Shown here one piece after another: positions 13,111 through 25,726 of a DNA stretch of 64,000 bases. The translations under genes were made by a program, and so were the position numbers. The notes below the pieces were generated by a model. The model worked only from the letters and a program-made list of their open reading frames with translations. It was not told the DNA's origin and ran no database searches. Each line of letters opens with the position of its first letter. Position 1 is the first letter of the stretch. Source of the stretch: Luzula sylvatica (Eukaryota > Streptophyta > Magnoliopsida > Poales > Juncaceae); NCBI GenBank assembly GCA_946800325.1, contig OX326959.1:52585784-52649783 (forward strand). The letters run 5' to 3'.

Positions 13111-14699
13111 CTCTTGGTTTAATCCTCCTCGGATTTCACCATTCTTTGAGTCATTAGTTTGAACAACTCTTTGTCCGAACTTTCTGTTTTGGAAAACATT
13201 TTCCCAAAATACCCTTAGACATACATTTCTTTCGATCCCTTCTTTGAATTACAAGGACATCCACGCATCTATATACATTGGATTCCTCGGATACTCCGAG
13301 CATCTCCAATTCAATTTTAAATCACATCTCATGCAATTTCGGGATCGACTTATCTATCGAATGCATATGATATTCGGTCACGATGATCAAATTTCGTACC
13401 ATCAACACACGAGTGTTTATCCAAGACCCATAAGGCGTCTCAAAATTAACCTACTCTTTGAGCCGCATCGAACCATTCAACGTGCTCTAGCTCTTGAAAC
13501 TATTTCATGAGCGTTGTGTTTTACTTTCATATACACCCGAATTCTCAAAACAATTTTGAGAAATTTGCGTCTATACATGCCACCACAAGGCACGTAATAT
13601 CGTTCGATTCCTTCTTAAAGTTTATCGAACCCGGCTTTCTCTAAAGCCAATGCCTCGAGCCCCGAATCTACCATTTCCGTGTCCAACACGTTCCTTTAAG
13701 TCTAAAGAACTATTCTTTAACTATCAAGGTTAATCATGGTAATTCCGGCCCAAAAGCTATCTATCATATCGATCTCTACGATATATTTGGTGTTGCTTGA
13801 AAACATAATTCTAAACGGATGATGAAGATTAACTCCTAACCGTGCGTACTTAATCTATATGCTTATATGATGAATATATGATAGTGTTATTTTATCGAAT
13901 CGATAACCCTCATACCGATACGGGACTCCAAGTCCATAACACTCAAGACCCATATTTCCGTTCCTCCCACAAGTGACTTTAGCCTATCGGGTGGGATCCC
14001 GTTATTTAGGTAGGATTATATCCAATCGTATCCAATACGACTCTTGAACCTTTATAGGATTTCGGTGATGGATCATATCCAATACAATCCCAATTCCGTG
14101 TGTGCATCCTATCTATGCCCCGAACTCCAATCTGATTGGCCTGGACGGTTAAGTCACAACCATCTCCAACGTATCGTTCAAATAAGCTACTAGTGAGTCG
14201 ACTTTAGCCTGTGCCTCACAAGTCCTGATTTAACGCTTGCCACCCTTTCGATTGTTTCAATATCACGTGCCCGACTTTAGCCTGAACCCACGTGAAACGT
14301 AACACCGAACTCGGTAGTTGTGGATATGGAAGGCATTTCCATGACTTAAATATTATGAGGGATCACGCCATTGCATGTTTCTAAATCCGTGACATAATCC
14401 AATTATATCACTATCACAAGATTTTCTATATGCATATGATTTATTTAGGGAGATTAATTATTCTAAATAATTAATTATCTAATATGCTAGAATGTTTGAT
14501 GCCGATCAAATCGATATAAAGAACTCAAAATTCCGAGCTTCGTAGCCAAAGTTATCGCGAAAACAAAAACAGCATCCAGAGAAGGGTCCGTTATAACGGA
14601 CTTCCCCATCCGTTGTAACGCAAGGGCCGTGGGGCGCGAGAAAACCTCGCCCGGGACGCGTCCGGGGCGCCAAAAACTGCCCCCGGGGCGGCAGAAAAA

Positions 14700-15260
14700 C
14701 TGTTTTTCTGCACCCTTTCGGTATTTCATTAGAACGACACTAATACTTCGCTCAAATGAAATATATTACAACATGAAAGTTCTAGATAATCTCATTATCT
14801 AACTAACCCAATTTGAACCATTCAAATCGGAATTTGCTACTGAAAGTTATAGCAGTTTTAGTAAAATACGAACAAATGAAAAGGTAAGTTTATCCAATAG
14901 ACACCTTTTCAACCAGAAAACTACAGACACCTTTTCAGTATTCTGTTGAAACAAAAATATTAAATTGTTCCAACCGACTTTGAACGTGAACGAAAGTTCT
15001 AGATAATCTTATTATCTAACTAACCCAATTGGATTGGACTCAATTGGAGTTTCTATGCGACATATACGGACGTTTTAGTCTCTGTATGTCAAACAGTCGC
15101 ACCCTTTCAGTATTTCATAAAAACGACACTGATAATTCGTTCAAATGAAAAAACTTTCTGTATCAAAGTCATAGATAATCTCATTATCTAACTACGCCAA
15201 TTTGATCCAATCAATTTGGAGTTTCCCACTGAAAATTATCTTAGTTGTACTCACTGTTTC
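14700..15260. repeat. LTR-like modules repeated inside the Copia 5' untranslated region
   Basis: Three diverged copies of a module also found twice in each LTR. The core reads AGATAATCTCATTATCTA then ACCCAATTTG, and lies at about 14771, 15001 and 15170. Two copies are preceded by CACCCTTTCGGTATTTCA-like sequence. Spacing is roughly 165-230 bases. Confidence 0.75.
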
Positions 15261-15517
15261 GTATTCTAATTTTCTGCAGATTTTGCCGTTTCTTCCGTTT
15301 TCGCTCGTTTCTGAAACGATAAATCATGAAACCTTTTCACGATAATTCCTAGATACTCTCAATCAACTTTTGATCGATCTCTAGCGAATTCCACTTGTGA
15401 TTTTAACGGAATTTGACTTTCTCTATATGTAACATCATGCAAACGGGTACGAACTTTGATAACCCGTGCGTATATCTAATATACGACTATGATTCGACCC
15501 TCGAATCGATGGCGATC

Positions 15518-15529
15518 GCTCCGATACCA
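15518..15529 (-). other. Primer binding site of the Copia element
   Basis: The minus strand reads TGGTATCGGAGC one base inside the 5' LTR. It is one substitution from TGGTATCAGAGC, complementary to the 3' end of plant initiator tRNA-Met. Confidence 0.85.
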
Positions 15530-15530
15530 C

Positions 15531-16533
15531 TGTAGGAGAATATCTCCGACCCCGGGCCCGCGCAGCGGATATGTAGGCCCGGTCCGGTTCCCCGATTCCC
15601 GAGATCACGCCATGACTTCGAAGGGTACGATGCGAATAGAAGGATAGATCTATACCAGCGTGAAATTGATCACGCACGAAGGGATGATCGCCGCCTTCTA
15701 TCTCCTGTCACGTTGGTGACAATCCGCGCGTCCCATACCACGCGTCTTTCACCGTTCGTTGACCGTCTTCTCACTCCTTGAGTCGATCACAATCCAAGAG
15801 CCACAATTGTCGCTCCTCTACTTGTATCCACCGTGAGTCGCAAGACGTCGGTCGCGGATGCACCTGCCTAGACGATGCACCGGCGAACTTGCTCGATCTA
15901 ATCGATTCTCTATTACTCGAGAAACTCCTTTCTCGATTTCTCTCTCTTCGCACCCTTTCACTCACTAAAGATCAAATCTGAATTTGCTCTTTTTCTTGTG
16001 TATATTGGGCAGAATAATCACTTGCTTAGAATGATTCAACTGATATGGATGAGAGAGAAAGTATCCTATTTATACCTAATAGGATCAGGATTAGCCAAAA
16101 GGCATGTATATCCAATATACACCCTCTCACACAGAAAACTGCATGAACCTGGTCAGTATTCTGTCATTTCGAAATTGATAAATTTCTCAGACAGAAAATC
16201 ACACAACATGAAAGTTGTAGATAATCTAATTATTTACACAACCCAATTTGGCCCAGTCCAATTCGAGTTCGTATGCAAAAGTTATGACTGTTTTACTAAC
16301 TGTATGTCATACTGTTGCACCCTTTCGGTATTTCACATAAACGACACTAATACTTCGTTCATATGAAATATATTTCTACATGAAGGTTATAGATAATCTA
16401 ATTATCTATATAACCCAATTTGAACCATTCAAATCGGATTTTCCCACTGACAGTTATGGCCACGAATGTACGACTACATTCGTTTATCCTTGTGTACACT
16501 TTTACGGTTGATCCTGAAACTGTATTTCCTTCA
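15531..16533 (-). repeat. 5' LTR of the Copia element
   Basis: 1003 bp, same length as the 3' LTR, with three substitutions seen (GCCCC/ACCCC near the start, GGTTG/GGATG, ATATATAA/ATAGATAA). The flanking GATTC confirms the outer boundary at 16533. Confidence 0.9.
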
Positions 16534-16676
16534 GATTCGATTCAAAATAAGCCGAGTTTGAGCTTGCAACTCGAACCTCAATGTTAACGATCAGAGTCGG
16601 CTCGAATTGAATTCCAAATCAAGCTTCAACTTGATATATAACCTACTCTGCTAGAATTCCATTAGCTTGCGATCCT

Positions 16677-17160
16677 TTTTTTTTTTTTTTTTTGAAAATA
16701 AAAAAGCATAACTTTTTTTTAATATATTAAAGCAAGTTTAAAACATCGTTTTAATTTTACATAATCATGTAAAAAAATCCTAGGGCTATTACATCAAATA
16801 GAATACCTAACTTAGTTAGCAATATTACTACTTCGATAATGATTGGAAGGAGTAACATTTAGAAAAGAATTCCTCGGTTAGCTATAGAGTTTCCATCTCT
16901 TGGCTTCGTGAATGATCTTCGTTATTGTCGAGTAAGCCGGTGCCCTTTTTTTATTGAAAATCCGGTCGTTTCTTTCTTTCCAAATATACCAAATTGCGGC
17001 CACGAAGTAGGTGTCAATTGTTTGTTTTTCTTCCTTGGAGTGATTTGTTCGGGAGTCGAACCAAAATTAAGGTAATGATTCGCGTATCTCGAATGGAAAT
17101 CCTATGTCTTCCCGAACTCCGTTCCAAACCCTTCTTGCGTAAGAACAATGCATGAGTAGG
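16677..17160 (-). mobile_element. 5'-truncated LINE, minus orientation
   Basis: The minus strand encodes the ORF2 C-terminal block AAIWYIWKERNDRIFNKK preceded by VWNGVREDIGFPF. It ends, after a short 3' UTR, in the poly-A seen as a T-run at 16676-16693. The 3' UTR is clearly homologous to the one at 25.9-26.0 kb (TTTTTACATGATTATGTAAA). The 5' truncation point near 17160 is approximate and I found no target duplication. Confidence 0.8.
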
Positions 17161-19077
17161 TTAATATATCTTTCTGTTACCATATATTATTTTGAGTATG
17201 AACACAAGTTTGAATTGCCTGTAAAAATATCTTGTTAAAGTTATTCTTTTAAATTTTAATTATATCTTTTACTAGTGGCACAATATTCTTTTAAGTATGA
17301 GTGACCTCATATATCTTTTTCAACACCAATGAACTTATCTGAGATATACTTGTACTTTTTGTTCAATGAAATCTTATCTATTTGGTTCATGACAATATCT
17401 TTCAAAGTATCTTAATAAAATTTCCTAGATTGGGCCCATTTGTTTGATCATAATCTCTACATACACGTTATAAAATTGAATAAATGACTCGTGAACGCAT
17501 TAATTCATGTCATGACGAGATAGATATGCTTTTGAATTTGATCACTGCTTTTCTGTTGGATTGACTTTTACTTGTTATAGTCAAGATTTGGCAAGCCGTG
17601 TTTCTTTTCCTACTTTGGTGAAGTCCTTAAATAGTTACTCACACCAACTCATTCACTAATTATTAACTGACTCTTAAATCTTTATTCACTAATTACTTAC
17701 TGGCTTTTAACTTTTTATTCACTAATTACTTACTGAATTTTAAATCTCAATAATTGATGTAGTATGTGGCTACAAATTGATGAGGAACCATGTTTCTTTG
17801 TTTGTATTGAAATAAGATATGGTTGTGTGCATGTATATATTTGCTTAATGACTAAGGTTTTCAAAAGCAAAAATTGTAAAGTGTGGAATAGAAGCTTAAA
17901 TTTGACCATACATGACAATATGCACCTCACAAATCCTCACTAAGTGCAATTAAAAAAGGTGATTAAGGGATAAAAAGGTATGTGCCCATGCAATTATGCA
18001 AGTTGATAAGGAATAACATCATATTATACACAGATAAACTCAATAAAGGCCAAAAGAGTTCAATACAAATATAGGGATAAGGGCATGAGGATGTGTAAAG
18101 AAGAAATGTGCCCCTTGTGCCTTCCACTAAAACCTCTACAAGTGAACGGGGGACCCATATATTTTCCCCTTGAAGAAGAAAAAACAGGATATATAAAAGG
18201 CACAATGTATTTGAAAATAAATATGATTTCAAATTCAAATTTCAAATTTCAAATATGAAGAAGTAAATAGTTTATATTATTTATTACTAGTATGACGTGT
18301 GCTGAAAAATTATGCGCGTCCTTGTCGATATGTATTACTATTCAATGAACTTGAATCGTTAATTATGTACCCAATGAAAAGACATAAATATCGTATAATT
18401 GTAAAAATCATGAGATACATTATTGTCATGTTCAAGTTTATTATTTTTGTTTTATCGAGCAATCCAGTCTCATAATTATCATTAATTCTCAATAGAAAAC
18501 ATTAATTTTTCTCAATCATTAAATAATTTGTCACGCGATATTTATTCGACTCATATAAAAAAAATCATAACATATCAACGCAATTGTTACGTTTTGCAAA
18601 TAATCATAAATAATTTAACAACTTGACATTCACACAAACTCTCCAAAAACACATAAATTACTCCGACAATCAATCGAGGAGAGACAGGCAGGCAGGCGAG
18701 AATCCGTTTATAAGTAAAGCAAATTCTTCATATCATCACTCTATTCAAATTACGTCGCTAATAAATCCTAGGTATTTTGAATTTTTATAAGAATAACTAA
18801 CCTTCATGTAATAATAATAATAATAATAAAATAATATCAAAACACTATTTTTGATATTTATTACAACAACAATAGCGATGATTGGCTCGCCTCTCGTCTG
18901 GATAGGAGCATTAGGAGCATTAGCAGAGCAAAAAAGGGCAATATTTGGACTGGACATTTATTTTTTCTTTAGTATTTTCGTCAAGTACGTGTGTTGATTG
19001 AGTTCATTTTCCTTCTTAACACATAGATGGAAGCTGAACGAACGAGTTTCTTAATTTTGATCGAATTCTAGAACATC
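17161..19077. other. AT-rich interval without a recognised gene
   Basis: I see only short AT-biased frames, a (TAA)n-like tract near 18812-18835 and small local repeats (CAAATTTCAAAT near 18230-18255). Confidence 0.45.
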
Positions 19078-19290
19078 ATGGCAAAGAATGAAGAGCATCA
19101 TGGCAAGAACGAGAATGGTGGAGCTAAATTCATGTCGCGGTAAGCAAAATTCTCTCTACAAGAATAAAAGGGTAACAATGTAATTTCGTCCATCCAAATT
19201 TGTACTCTAATTTCATGAAGTCAATAAACTGTAATTTGATTTCCATGTCATTTCAGAATCGACGCAATTTTTAGGAGATGGATTGCGTGA
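19078..19290 (+). CDS. Possible spliced 31-residue peptide, unrecognised
   Basis: An ATG at 19078 opens MAKNEEHHGKNENGG and continues to a GT donor after 19139. A pyrimidine-rich acceptor (TTTCAG, ending 19256) restores frame and gives a basic amphipathic tail (SRIDAIFRRWIA) and a stop at 19288. A Lys/Asn/His-rich head with a helical tail and a canonical intron is slightly better than chance, but I recognise no family. The structure may be fortuitous. Confidence 0.2.
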
Positions 19291-20068
19291 AGGTCAATTG
19301 ACCGGAAGTTCTGATCGTTCTTCTGGTAAAACCCAAGTAAATGTTTCCTCATTAATAGATAATCATTGTTTTCCTAAACTCAAAATCCTAATTGATGAAG
19401 GGTATTTTAATAAATTACAAGTATGTTTACATTCAGGAGTTAATATATTGGACTAACAATATGGATCCATTTTATATTGTGCCACATGCAATTCATTCTG
19501 GACCGAAACGCAACCAAGGCTTTTACAAAAACAAGGCTTTTACAAAGTACTCATGTGAAAGTGCTAAATTTGTTAGAATTATACATATTTAGAAATTTCA
19601 GAATTTTATTATTTACTAATAGTATGTTATGCGTCATGTGACTATAAGCTCAAATGCTTCTACGTCTTGATTGCTTATTAGCACGTCAATTCATTTTAGT
19701 TAAAAAAATTACTCGAAATGCAAGGAGCATAATATTATGTTGTTTGATGCTGAATTCGTTGTGCTTTTTAATGCTGCAATTGTGCATTGGCATGTCTTGT
19801 TTTTTTATGATTCCGAACTCGACTGGTACGATATTATGTCATAATCGTTTATAGTCACGTCAATGATTTTCAATTATAAACAATGTATCCCTTCTATACA
19901 AGAAGCAAAATATTACATTCTTGCGTATTCCGTTCGATGTGTTTTTCTACCTTTTTAAATTACGCATGCACAAATATTGAAAAATTGTGAAAACTTATTA
20001 TTTCTGGAGGAATATTGCAGTCTATAATGATTTATTAGAAATAAAATCATAACTCAATTTAATTAAGG

Positions 20069-20240
20069 GAAATGTACAAATAACCCCCTAACTTTTATTG
20101 AATTTACAAAAAAAACATAACTTTCGAGAAACTCCAAAAAGAAACCTACATACAAGGTTTTCTTTTCAATTATCCCCCCTATAAGGATATTTCATGGTAT
20201 TACAATTTTTTTGGACAAAAAAACCCCTCTATTTTTCATC
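20069..20240. repeat. Single TIR-like end related to the 1.1 kb MULE-like family
   Basis: Starts GGGAAATGTACAAATAACC and carries the same layout as the TIRs at 1108-1979: A-rich start, AAACTCCAAAAAG block, a CCCCTATAAGG block, and a GGACAAAAAAACCCC block. No matching inverted partner was found nearby, so it is probably a broken copy. Confidence 0.4.
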
Positions 20241-20315
20241 TTTAAATTTAATAAACATATTTTTATATTATTTTATTAATTTAAAATCACTTATGTTCAC
20301 AACGAAGGAAAACTA

Positions 20316-20620
20316 TACTCCTCCCCCCAATTTCAACACCACTTTCATGATGCAAGTTCCAATGCAAGTGGGGTGAAATGGAACTCCAATTTACACCCAA
20401 CTCTTCTTCAATTAAAATCTTTTTTAATTAATTCATAATTAATTATGTTCTAATTAAACTAATGAATGGTGCCATCAATTAAAATTATCATAAATTTGGA
20501 TTAAAAATTAATTGGAGCTCGATTGGAGTGCAACTTGGGGACATGAAGGAGTAAGCACCACTTTCATGATGTCATGCTTACTCCATCATGAAAGTGGTGT
20601 TGAAATATGGGGGATGAGTA
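20316..20620. mobile_element. Small MITE with near-perfect TIRs
   Basis: The left end (TACTCCTCCCCCCAATTTCA) and the reverse complement of the right end (TACTCATCCCCCATATTTCA) form TIRs of about 38 bp that continue into ACACCACTTTCATGATG. A third copy of CACCACTTTCATGATG makes a perfect 16-bp hairpin with the right TIR (arms 20556-20571 and 20584-20599, 12-base loop). No coding capacity. A target duplication was not clear. Confidence 0.6.
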
Positions 20621-21306
20621 GAAGGCCTCTTTTCTTAATGCTCTTGATAATCTCATTCAGGCCTGACCCCAGCTATAGGCTCAAGAGGCCCGGACTTCGG
20701 GTCCAAATTTTTAGAGGTCCAAATTTTTTGAAAAACTTGATTTATCCAGTTCAAAATAAGTATAATTGTAATAAAACTGCTTAAGATCATAAAAACTCTT
20801 GTGGTTTATTGGTAAAACAATTGTGTGAGTGGTCATGGATTCAAGTTTCACAAGCTACTTTTTAAAAAAAAAAAATCTCAAAATAGAATGCAAATATTAA
20901 CAAAAAATTGATCTAACCGAGATTTGAACCTTCAATCTATTGTAAACAATTTATAGCATCAATCAATAATCCACACAATATATTATGACAACATACGTTT
21001 ACATTTCTTCAAATAAATTAATTGTATATTGAGCATATTTTCAAAATAGGCCTCAGGTACTCGAAAATCTGAGACCGGACCTGATCTGATCATAGTTTTG
21101 TCGCTAACATGGTCTTTTTTTCAAGCTGCCATGTCCACCTCGAAAAATGTCTTATTTGCACTTCCTGCAATCATGATAAATAGAGTGGTGTTTGATGTTT
21201 CGTTATTCAAGGCAAATAATTGAAAAAAATGCACTCTTGAAATCATACTTGATCATTCAACGTGAAACGTCAAAAAAAAAAAAATTGCACCCATATCACC
21301 TCTAAT

Positions 21307-22052
21307 CAATGTTGTAAAAAACGGAAAACGATACGGAACGGTAGCTCACCGTTTTAGTGTTTTATCCGTAAAACGGTCGTAAAACGGTAAAAAAACGATA
21401 AAAAACGGTCTACATAAACGATAATAATTTATAACAATTGTAATAAAAATTCAAAAGTAAAACAAACAAAAATAATTATATTAACACACAAAAGTTAAAA
21501 TAATTTTGTATGTATATGATACAAGTACAAACAATAACTCAAATTATAATTTGCATCCAAACTTTTTTTACTGGACATCACCAATTGTCAAGAAAATTAT
21601 GCACAAATGTCCCTAAACTTCCTTTGTTTCTTCCAATGTTAACTGGTACGCTGTCGAACTTACCTTTTAAGCTGTACAGTTATGTTTTAATATTTTCAGG
21701 GACTAATCTGCGTAATTTTGATGAAATAGATCAACTATGTTTATTAAAGCTAATTAATCATTAGAAAATAAATCATAAGCAAAAATAACTAATTAACTGG
21801 TGCTCGTGAAAGGGAGAGAGAGGGCATGGGGCAACAAAATATTTCTGGGCCAACAAAAAAAAATTCAGGCCCAACAAAGGTTAAGTTAAAAACGGTGTAA
21901 AATCGGTCAAAAAAACGTTTTTTGTGTAGATAAACGGTCAACAACGGTGAAAAAACGGTTGACCGTTTTTCTCAACCGTGTTGCAAAAAACGGAACGGTT
22001 TACCACCGTTTTATCGTTTTTTCACCGTTTTACACCGTTTTTTACAATACTG
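21307..22052. mobile_element. Non-autonomous hAT-type element (copy 1)
   Basis: Ends are CAATGTTGTAAAAAACGG on the left and, as reverse complement, CAGTATTGTAAAAAACGG on the right. The exact 8-bp duplication CCTCTAAT flanks it (21299-21306 and 22053-22060). Subterminal regions are full of AAAACGG/CCGTTTT words in both orientations, as expected of transposase binding sites. The 746-bp body has no transposase frame. Confidence 0.85.
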
Positions 22053-22120
22053 CCTCTAATTAATCTATAATGATCACATCTCAAATTAAATACTACTTAG
22101 GAAGATGCATGTGTTATACC

Positions 22121-22765
22121 CAGTGTTCCATAAATCGGTCTTGGCGGCCGATTAATCGCTCCTCGATGGTCCGCCGTCGAGATAATTCCTTGGCGTTTTG
22201 TGCTTGGCGGAATCCGCCAAGACCGTCAAGCCACCGCCGAGCCGATTTTTACAAGTGTTTTTTTTTTTTTTTTTTTTTGGGATTGCCAACGGGTCCATAG
22301 CCTAGTTGGTTGAATGTGAAGCACAAAAAATCATATATTGTGAGAGGTTGTGGGATACTATTCAAAATAACGATCGTTTTCGTTATGGATTGCCAATGGA
22401 TCCCCATTGACATCAAAAAAATTAGGCATCAATAACGAAAACGATCGCTTGTCGGATACTATTCAAAAAAATAAATTTGGACTAAAATTTTTCATATTTT
22501 TAAAATTATTTTTATATATATAAATTATTATTATTATTTGAGTTTATGTTAGTTTAGTGGCGTAGTGTATTTTGTTACTTAAATTATTCAAAACTTATTA
22601 AAAAAGCTGTGATTTGTAATTTTGTTTAATTAATTTAAATATTAAATATAAAAAATAAAAATCCGCCGAGATCCGCCGAGATTCCCGATTAATCCCGATT
22701 AATCATCCTTGGCGCTTGATGGTCGTCTGCCGACTAGCGAGCGCCGAGCGATTTCTGTAACATTA
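22121..22765. mobile_element. Non-autonomous hAT-type element (copy 2, different family)
   Basis: Left end CAGTGTTCCATAAATCGG and right end (reverse complement) TAATGTTACAGAAATCG, with the exact 8-bp duplication GTTATACC at 22113-22120 and 22766-22773. Subterminal regions repeat CCGCCGAGAT and CGATTAATC. It is 645 bp, with no transposase, and sits only 68 bases after copy 1. A T-run at 22259-22278 lies inside. Confidence 0.85.
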
Positions 22766-22773
22766 GTTATACC

Positions 22774-25096
22774 TCATTTTTTCGTGACTGTCTCACATAT
22801 AGTCGAAATCAAGGCTCACATATCATTGTTTATTCCTGATGAAACAATTCAATACATTAGGTTGCATTCAAGGCTCTTACAAGGATTTTACATCATTGAT
22901 TTTTTCTACGAAACGAAACATCACATCATTGATTGTCCTAAATTCGAAAAATCGTAAGCCTAAACAGTAAAGCCAAAGTGTGAAAGCTCAAACAATAGAG
23001 CATCATCATCATCATCATCATCATGTCGCATACGATTCACATAATCGAGGATACAAAACAATATTATGTCACATGAGATTTTTTGTGTGAATCAATGCTC
23101 TTACAACAATATATGTTTGAATTTTTCAAGAAAACCGGCTATGGAACATTTCAAATTGTCATTACTCTAAAATTTATGAAAATCATGATTTACCGAGGCA
23201 AATGCACTGTACTCACATATTTTATGCTCGAACGAAAGTGTTCACTGTATTGGACGCATTTGATTACGTAATTTTTTAATAAATAAATTAATTAAAACTT
23301 GGTATTGTTGTAATTCTTACATTTCTCCTATTATTAAAAATTATTTGTAATATTATATGTTGTTTTGTTGTGAAATATTCATATTTTGTGTATCGTGCTC
23401 TTATATTTCAAGTACAATGTATCTATAATTCGTAGATATCATCGCGCAGCTAACATATATTGTACAATTATTTGGGTCCGATTTGAATTGTGTCAAGATG
23501 AAAAAAATGTACATATTACAAAAAAATATTATCATGATAAATTCGAAAATTCACGTGCAATTGCAGCGGGAAAAAAAAGCTAGTTATATCAAATTTCATG
23601 GGTTCGTAATTTTTGTAAATGAACATATATTTTTTTAAATGAAGTAATATATTGAGACATAACATATATTGTTCATGACAAAACAATATATTTCTGATAA
23701 AACTTTTATTATTCGATCGAAAGTGAATATTTGATTATGATCACAAAACTTTGTGCTTCCCCTTTAGTGGATGTGGGCTGAGATATTTTATGGGCCTAAC
23801 ATTCATCCCTCCTATTTGGGCCTAATATTCACAAATCCATCTCCTCTGTTATTTCACATCATTATTCGGATAATTGTTCTTTTAAGCCAACCCTAGAAAA
23901 GGCTAGTCCTATTGTAGTTGTAGTCTGGTTTATTTTCGATTATTTTATCAACACATTGTTGTATTTTGTAAATGAAGACTTGGGAGTTTAGGTGACCACA
24001 GCATTTATTCTCGTGGAGTCATATTGAGGAGTGAGGACCTAGTAAGATCCCACGTGGAAAAAAAGAAAAAAAAGCAACCTTATCATTCCATTTTTATGTC
24101 AGTGACGGATTTAGTGTCGGATTTATCAAGAGATTAAGGAGACGGGAGATTTTTTTTAAATTTTTGAACGATAATATTTAAAATTATGTTAATGTATTTT
24201 ACGATAAAATTGAGAAATTATGTACTATCGTCTTTTAAAAAAATTTGAAATTTTTGCACAACGGTCCCTCCTAGATTATCATTCTCGTTGATACGAGATA
24301 AAATCCGTCACTTCTCTTGAGTAAGAGATAGGGAATTGCATGTATAGAACTCATGGCTAATATATTTTTTTCAAGGTTAAGTTACACCAATAAATTTAAT
24401 CTCACTAAATACCTCGTTTAATTTTTTATCATCTTTTGGCATCTCACGTGATTTATGTATTTATAAAACCCAAAAACAAAAATAATTAATGAATCATTTA
24501 GAGCTATTTTTATAACAATACAATGCATTAGAAAAGGTAAACTTTTATCTAAACGTAAAAAGAACCAACATTCAAAAACAAAACATTTGATAAGCATAAA
24601 AGAAATGATTAGTTCTTGATTAAAATCTCATGCGAGTACAATTATGAGCTTGTCTGCGTATAAAGTGATCTCTAGAGATATAAAGATTAAAAGGTACTAA
24701 TTTGGTGAACTATCTTAGACAAGCTATTCAAATATTAATGGGCCTAGTCTTGATCTTATACGACAAAATATTAAGTCAATTTATGTGTAGTTACATTTGA
24801 GAAGTAAAGATTGTGAAGTAGGCCAGCAAGTTTAGTTTGTGGTTTACTTGTATTTTACTCGATTATGGCTCGGTAATAATTCGTTCAACATCAATTCGAA
24901 ATTAATATAACCGAACTAAGGTAATGCGGAAACTTATCGAGCGGAACTTGAGCTAGATCCAGCTCGCTCGGATTAATCTCCAAAAAATGTATACTATTAA
25001 GATATTACTATAAGTAATTATTATTTGAAATATGTAAAAATGAATATATGTACAATTTTCTCGTTAACTAGTCCAAGTCATGCATGCCATCATGAA

Positions 25097-25137
<41 letters not shown>

Positions 25138-25711
25138 AATGAGACGACAAAATTGAACGGTCACGGATTCCTTTTTCTTTCTCTCGTTAACGGATTCATT
25201 TTTCTTTCTCTCGTTAATTAAGTTCATAAATTGCAAAAACAATCAAATTAAAATTACAAGTGAAAACACGTCCAAATATTAGCACTCCGATAATATGTTT
25301 CTCTTTGTTTTTCATAAAAATCCTTAAATCAAACAATATCATCACTCGAGATCGGCGACAGCAATAACACACTCTCCCATTCTCTTTCTCTGATGTTCGG
25401 TAAGTTATTACATTATGTGCTTGTGTGGTCATTATATTATATATCAGACTATTCGTCGAAATTAGTCGAGCTTAAATTTGAATTTTTAGTTCAAACCTTG
25501 ATGATCAAAAAAACTGATCCAATTTGAATCGAGCTATGAGTTAAACTTGAATTGGACATAACTTCCTCGAACTCGAATCGGTTGTGTCCTAGACTCCTAA
25601 ATAAAAGTCACGTTATGAACAAAAAAAATGCAAAACACTCGTTATTTTCAAAATAAGAATACTAAATCAGTTAATTAGTTGTAGAAATATATGCATCCTA
25701 AATATGTATAT
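22774..25711. other. Gene-free interval with simple repeats
   Basis: Contains (ATC)n at about 22999-23024 and (CT)n at 25097-25134. At 24120-24300 there are low-copy repeat remnants of GACGGATTTAGTG type. At 24880-24990 and 25450-25570 there are diverged AGCTCGA/TCGAGCT-rich remnants like those flanking the Copia element. Nothing coding was recognised. Confidence 0.4.
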
Positions 25712-25726
25712 AACAATCATATTAAA

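Larger units (their letters stand above)
8153..16533 (-). mobile_element. Complete Ty1/Copia LTR retrotransposon, minus orientation, pol decayed
   Basis: Two 1003-bp direct repeats bound the element and the 5-bp target duplication GATTC lies at 8148-8152 and 16534-16538. In element orientation the LTRs start TGAAGG and end CCTACA. The primer binding site TGGTATCGGAGC follows the 5' LTR (15531-16533), and a purine-rich tract (GAGTGGGAGAC) precedes the 3' LTR (8153-9155). Internal order is GAG-pre-integrase, integrase, then reverse transcriptase, which identifies Copia. Internal coding is broken by stops while the LTRs differ at only three positions that I could find by eye. Insertion therefore looks recent although the copy cannot encode its own proteins. 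Confidence 0.92.

Noticed and set aside
20805..20860. Possible tRNA gene (GTGGTTTATTGGTAAAAC with ATTCAAGTTTC)
   Set aside because: Box A and box B are approximate and arms do not form a cloverleaf, so it is at best a tRNA-derived repeat scrap.
21510..21764. 84-residue frame inside the first hAT-type element
   Set aside because: No similarity to hAT transposase or other proteins that I can recognise; AT-rich chance frame.
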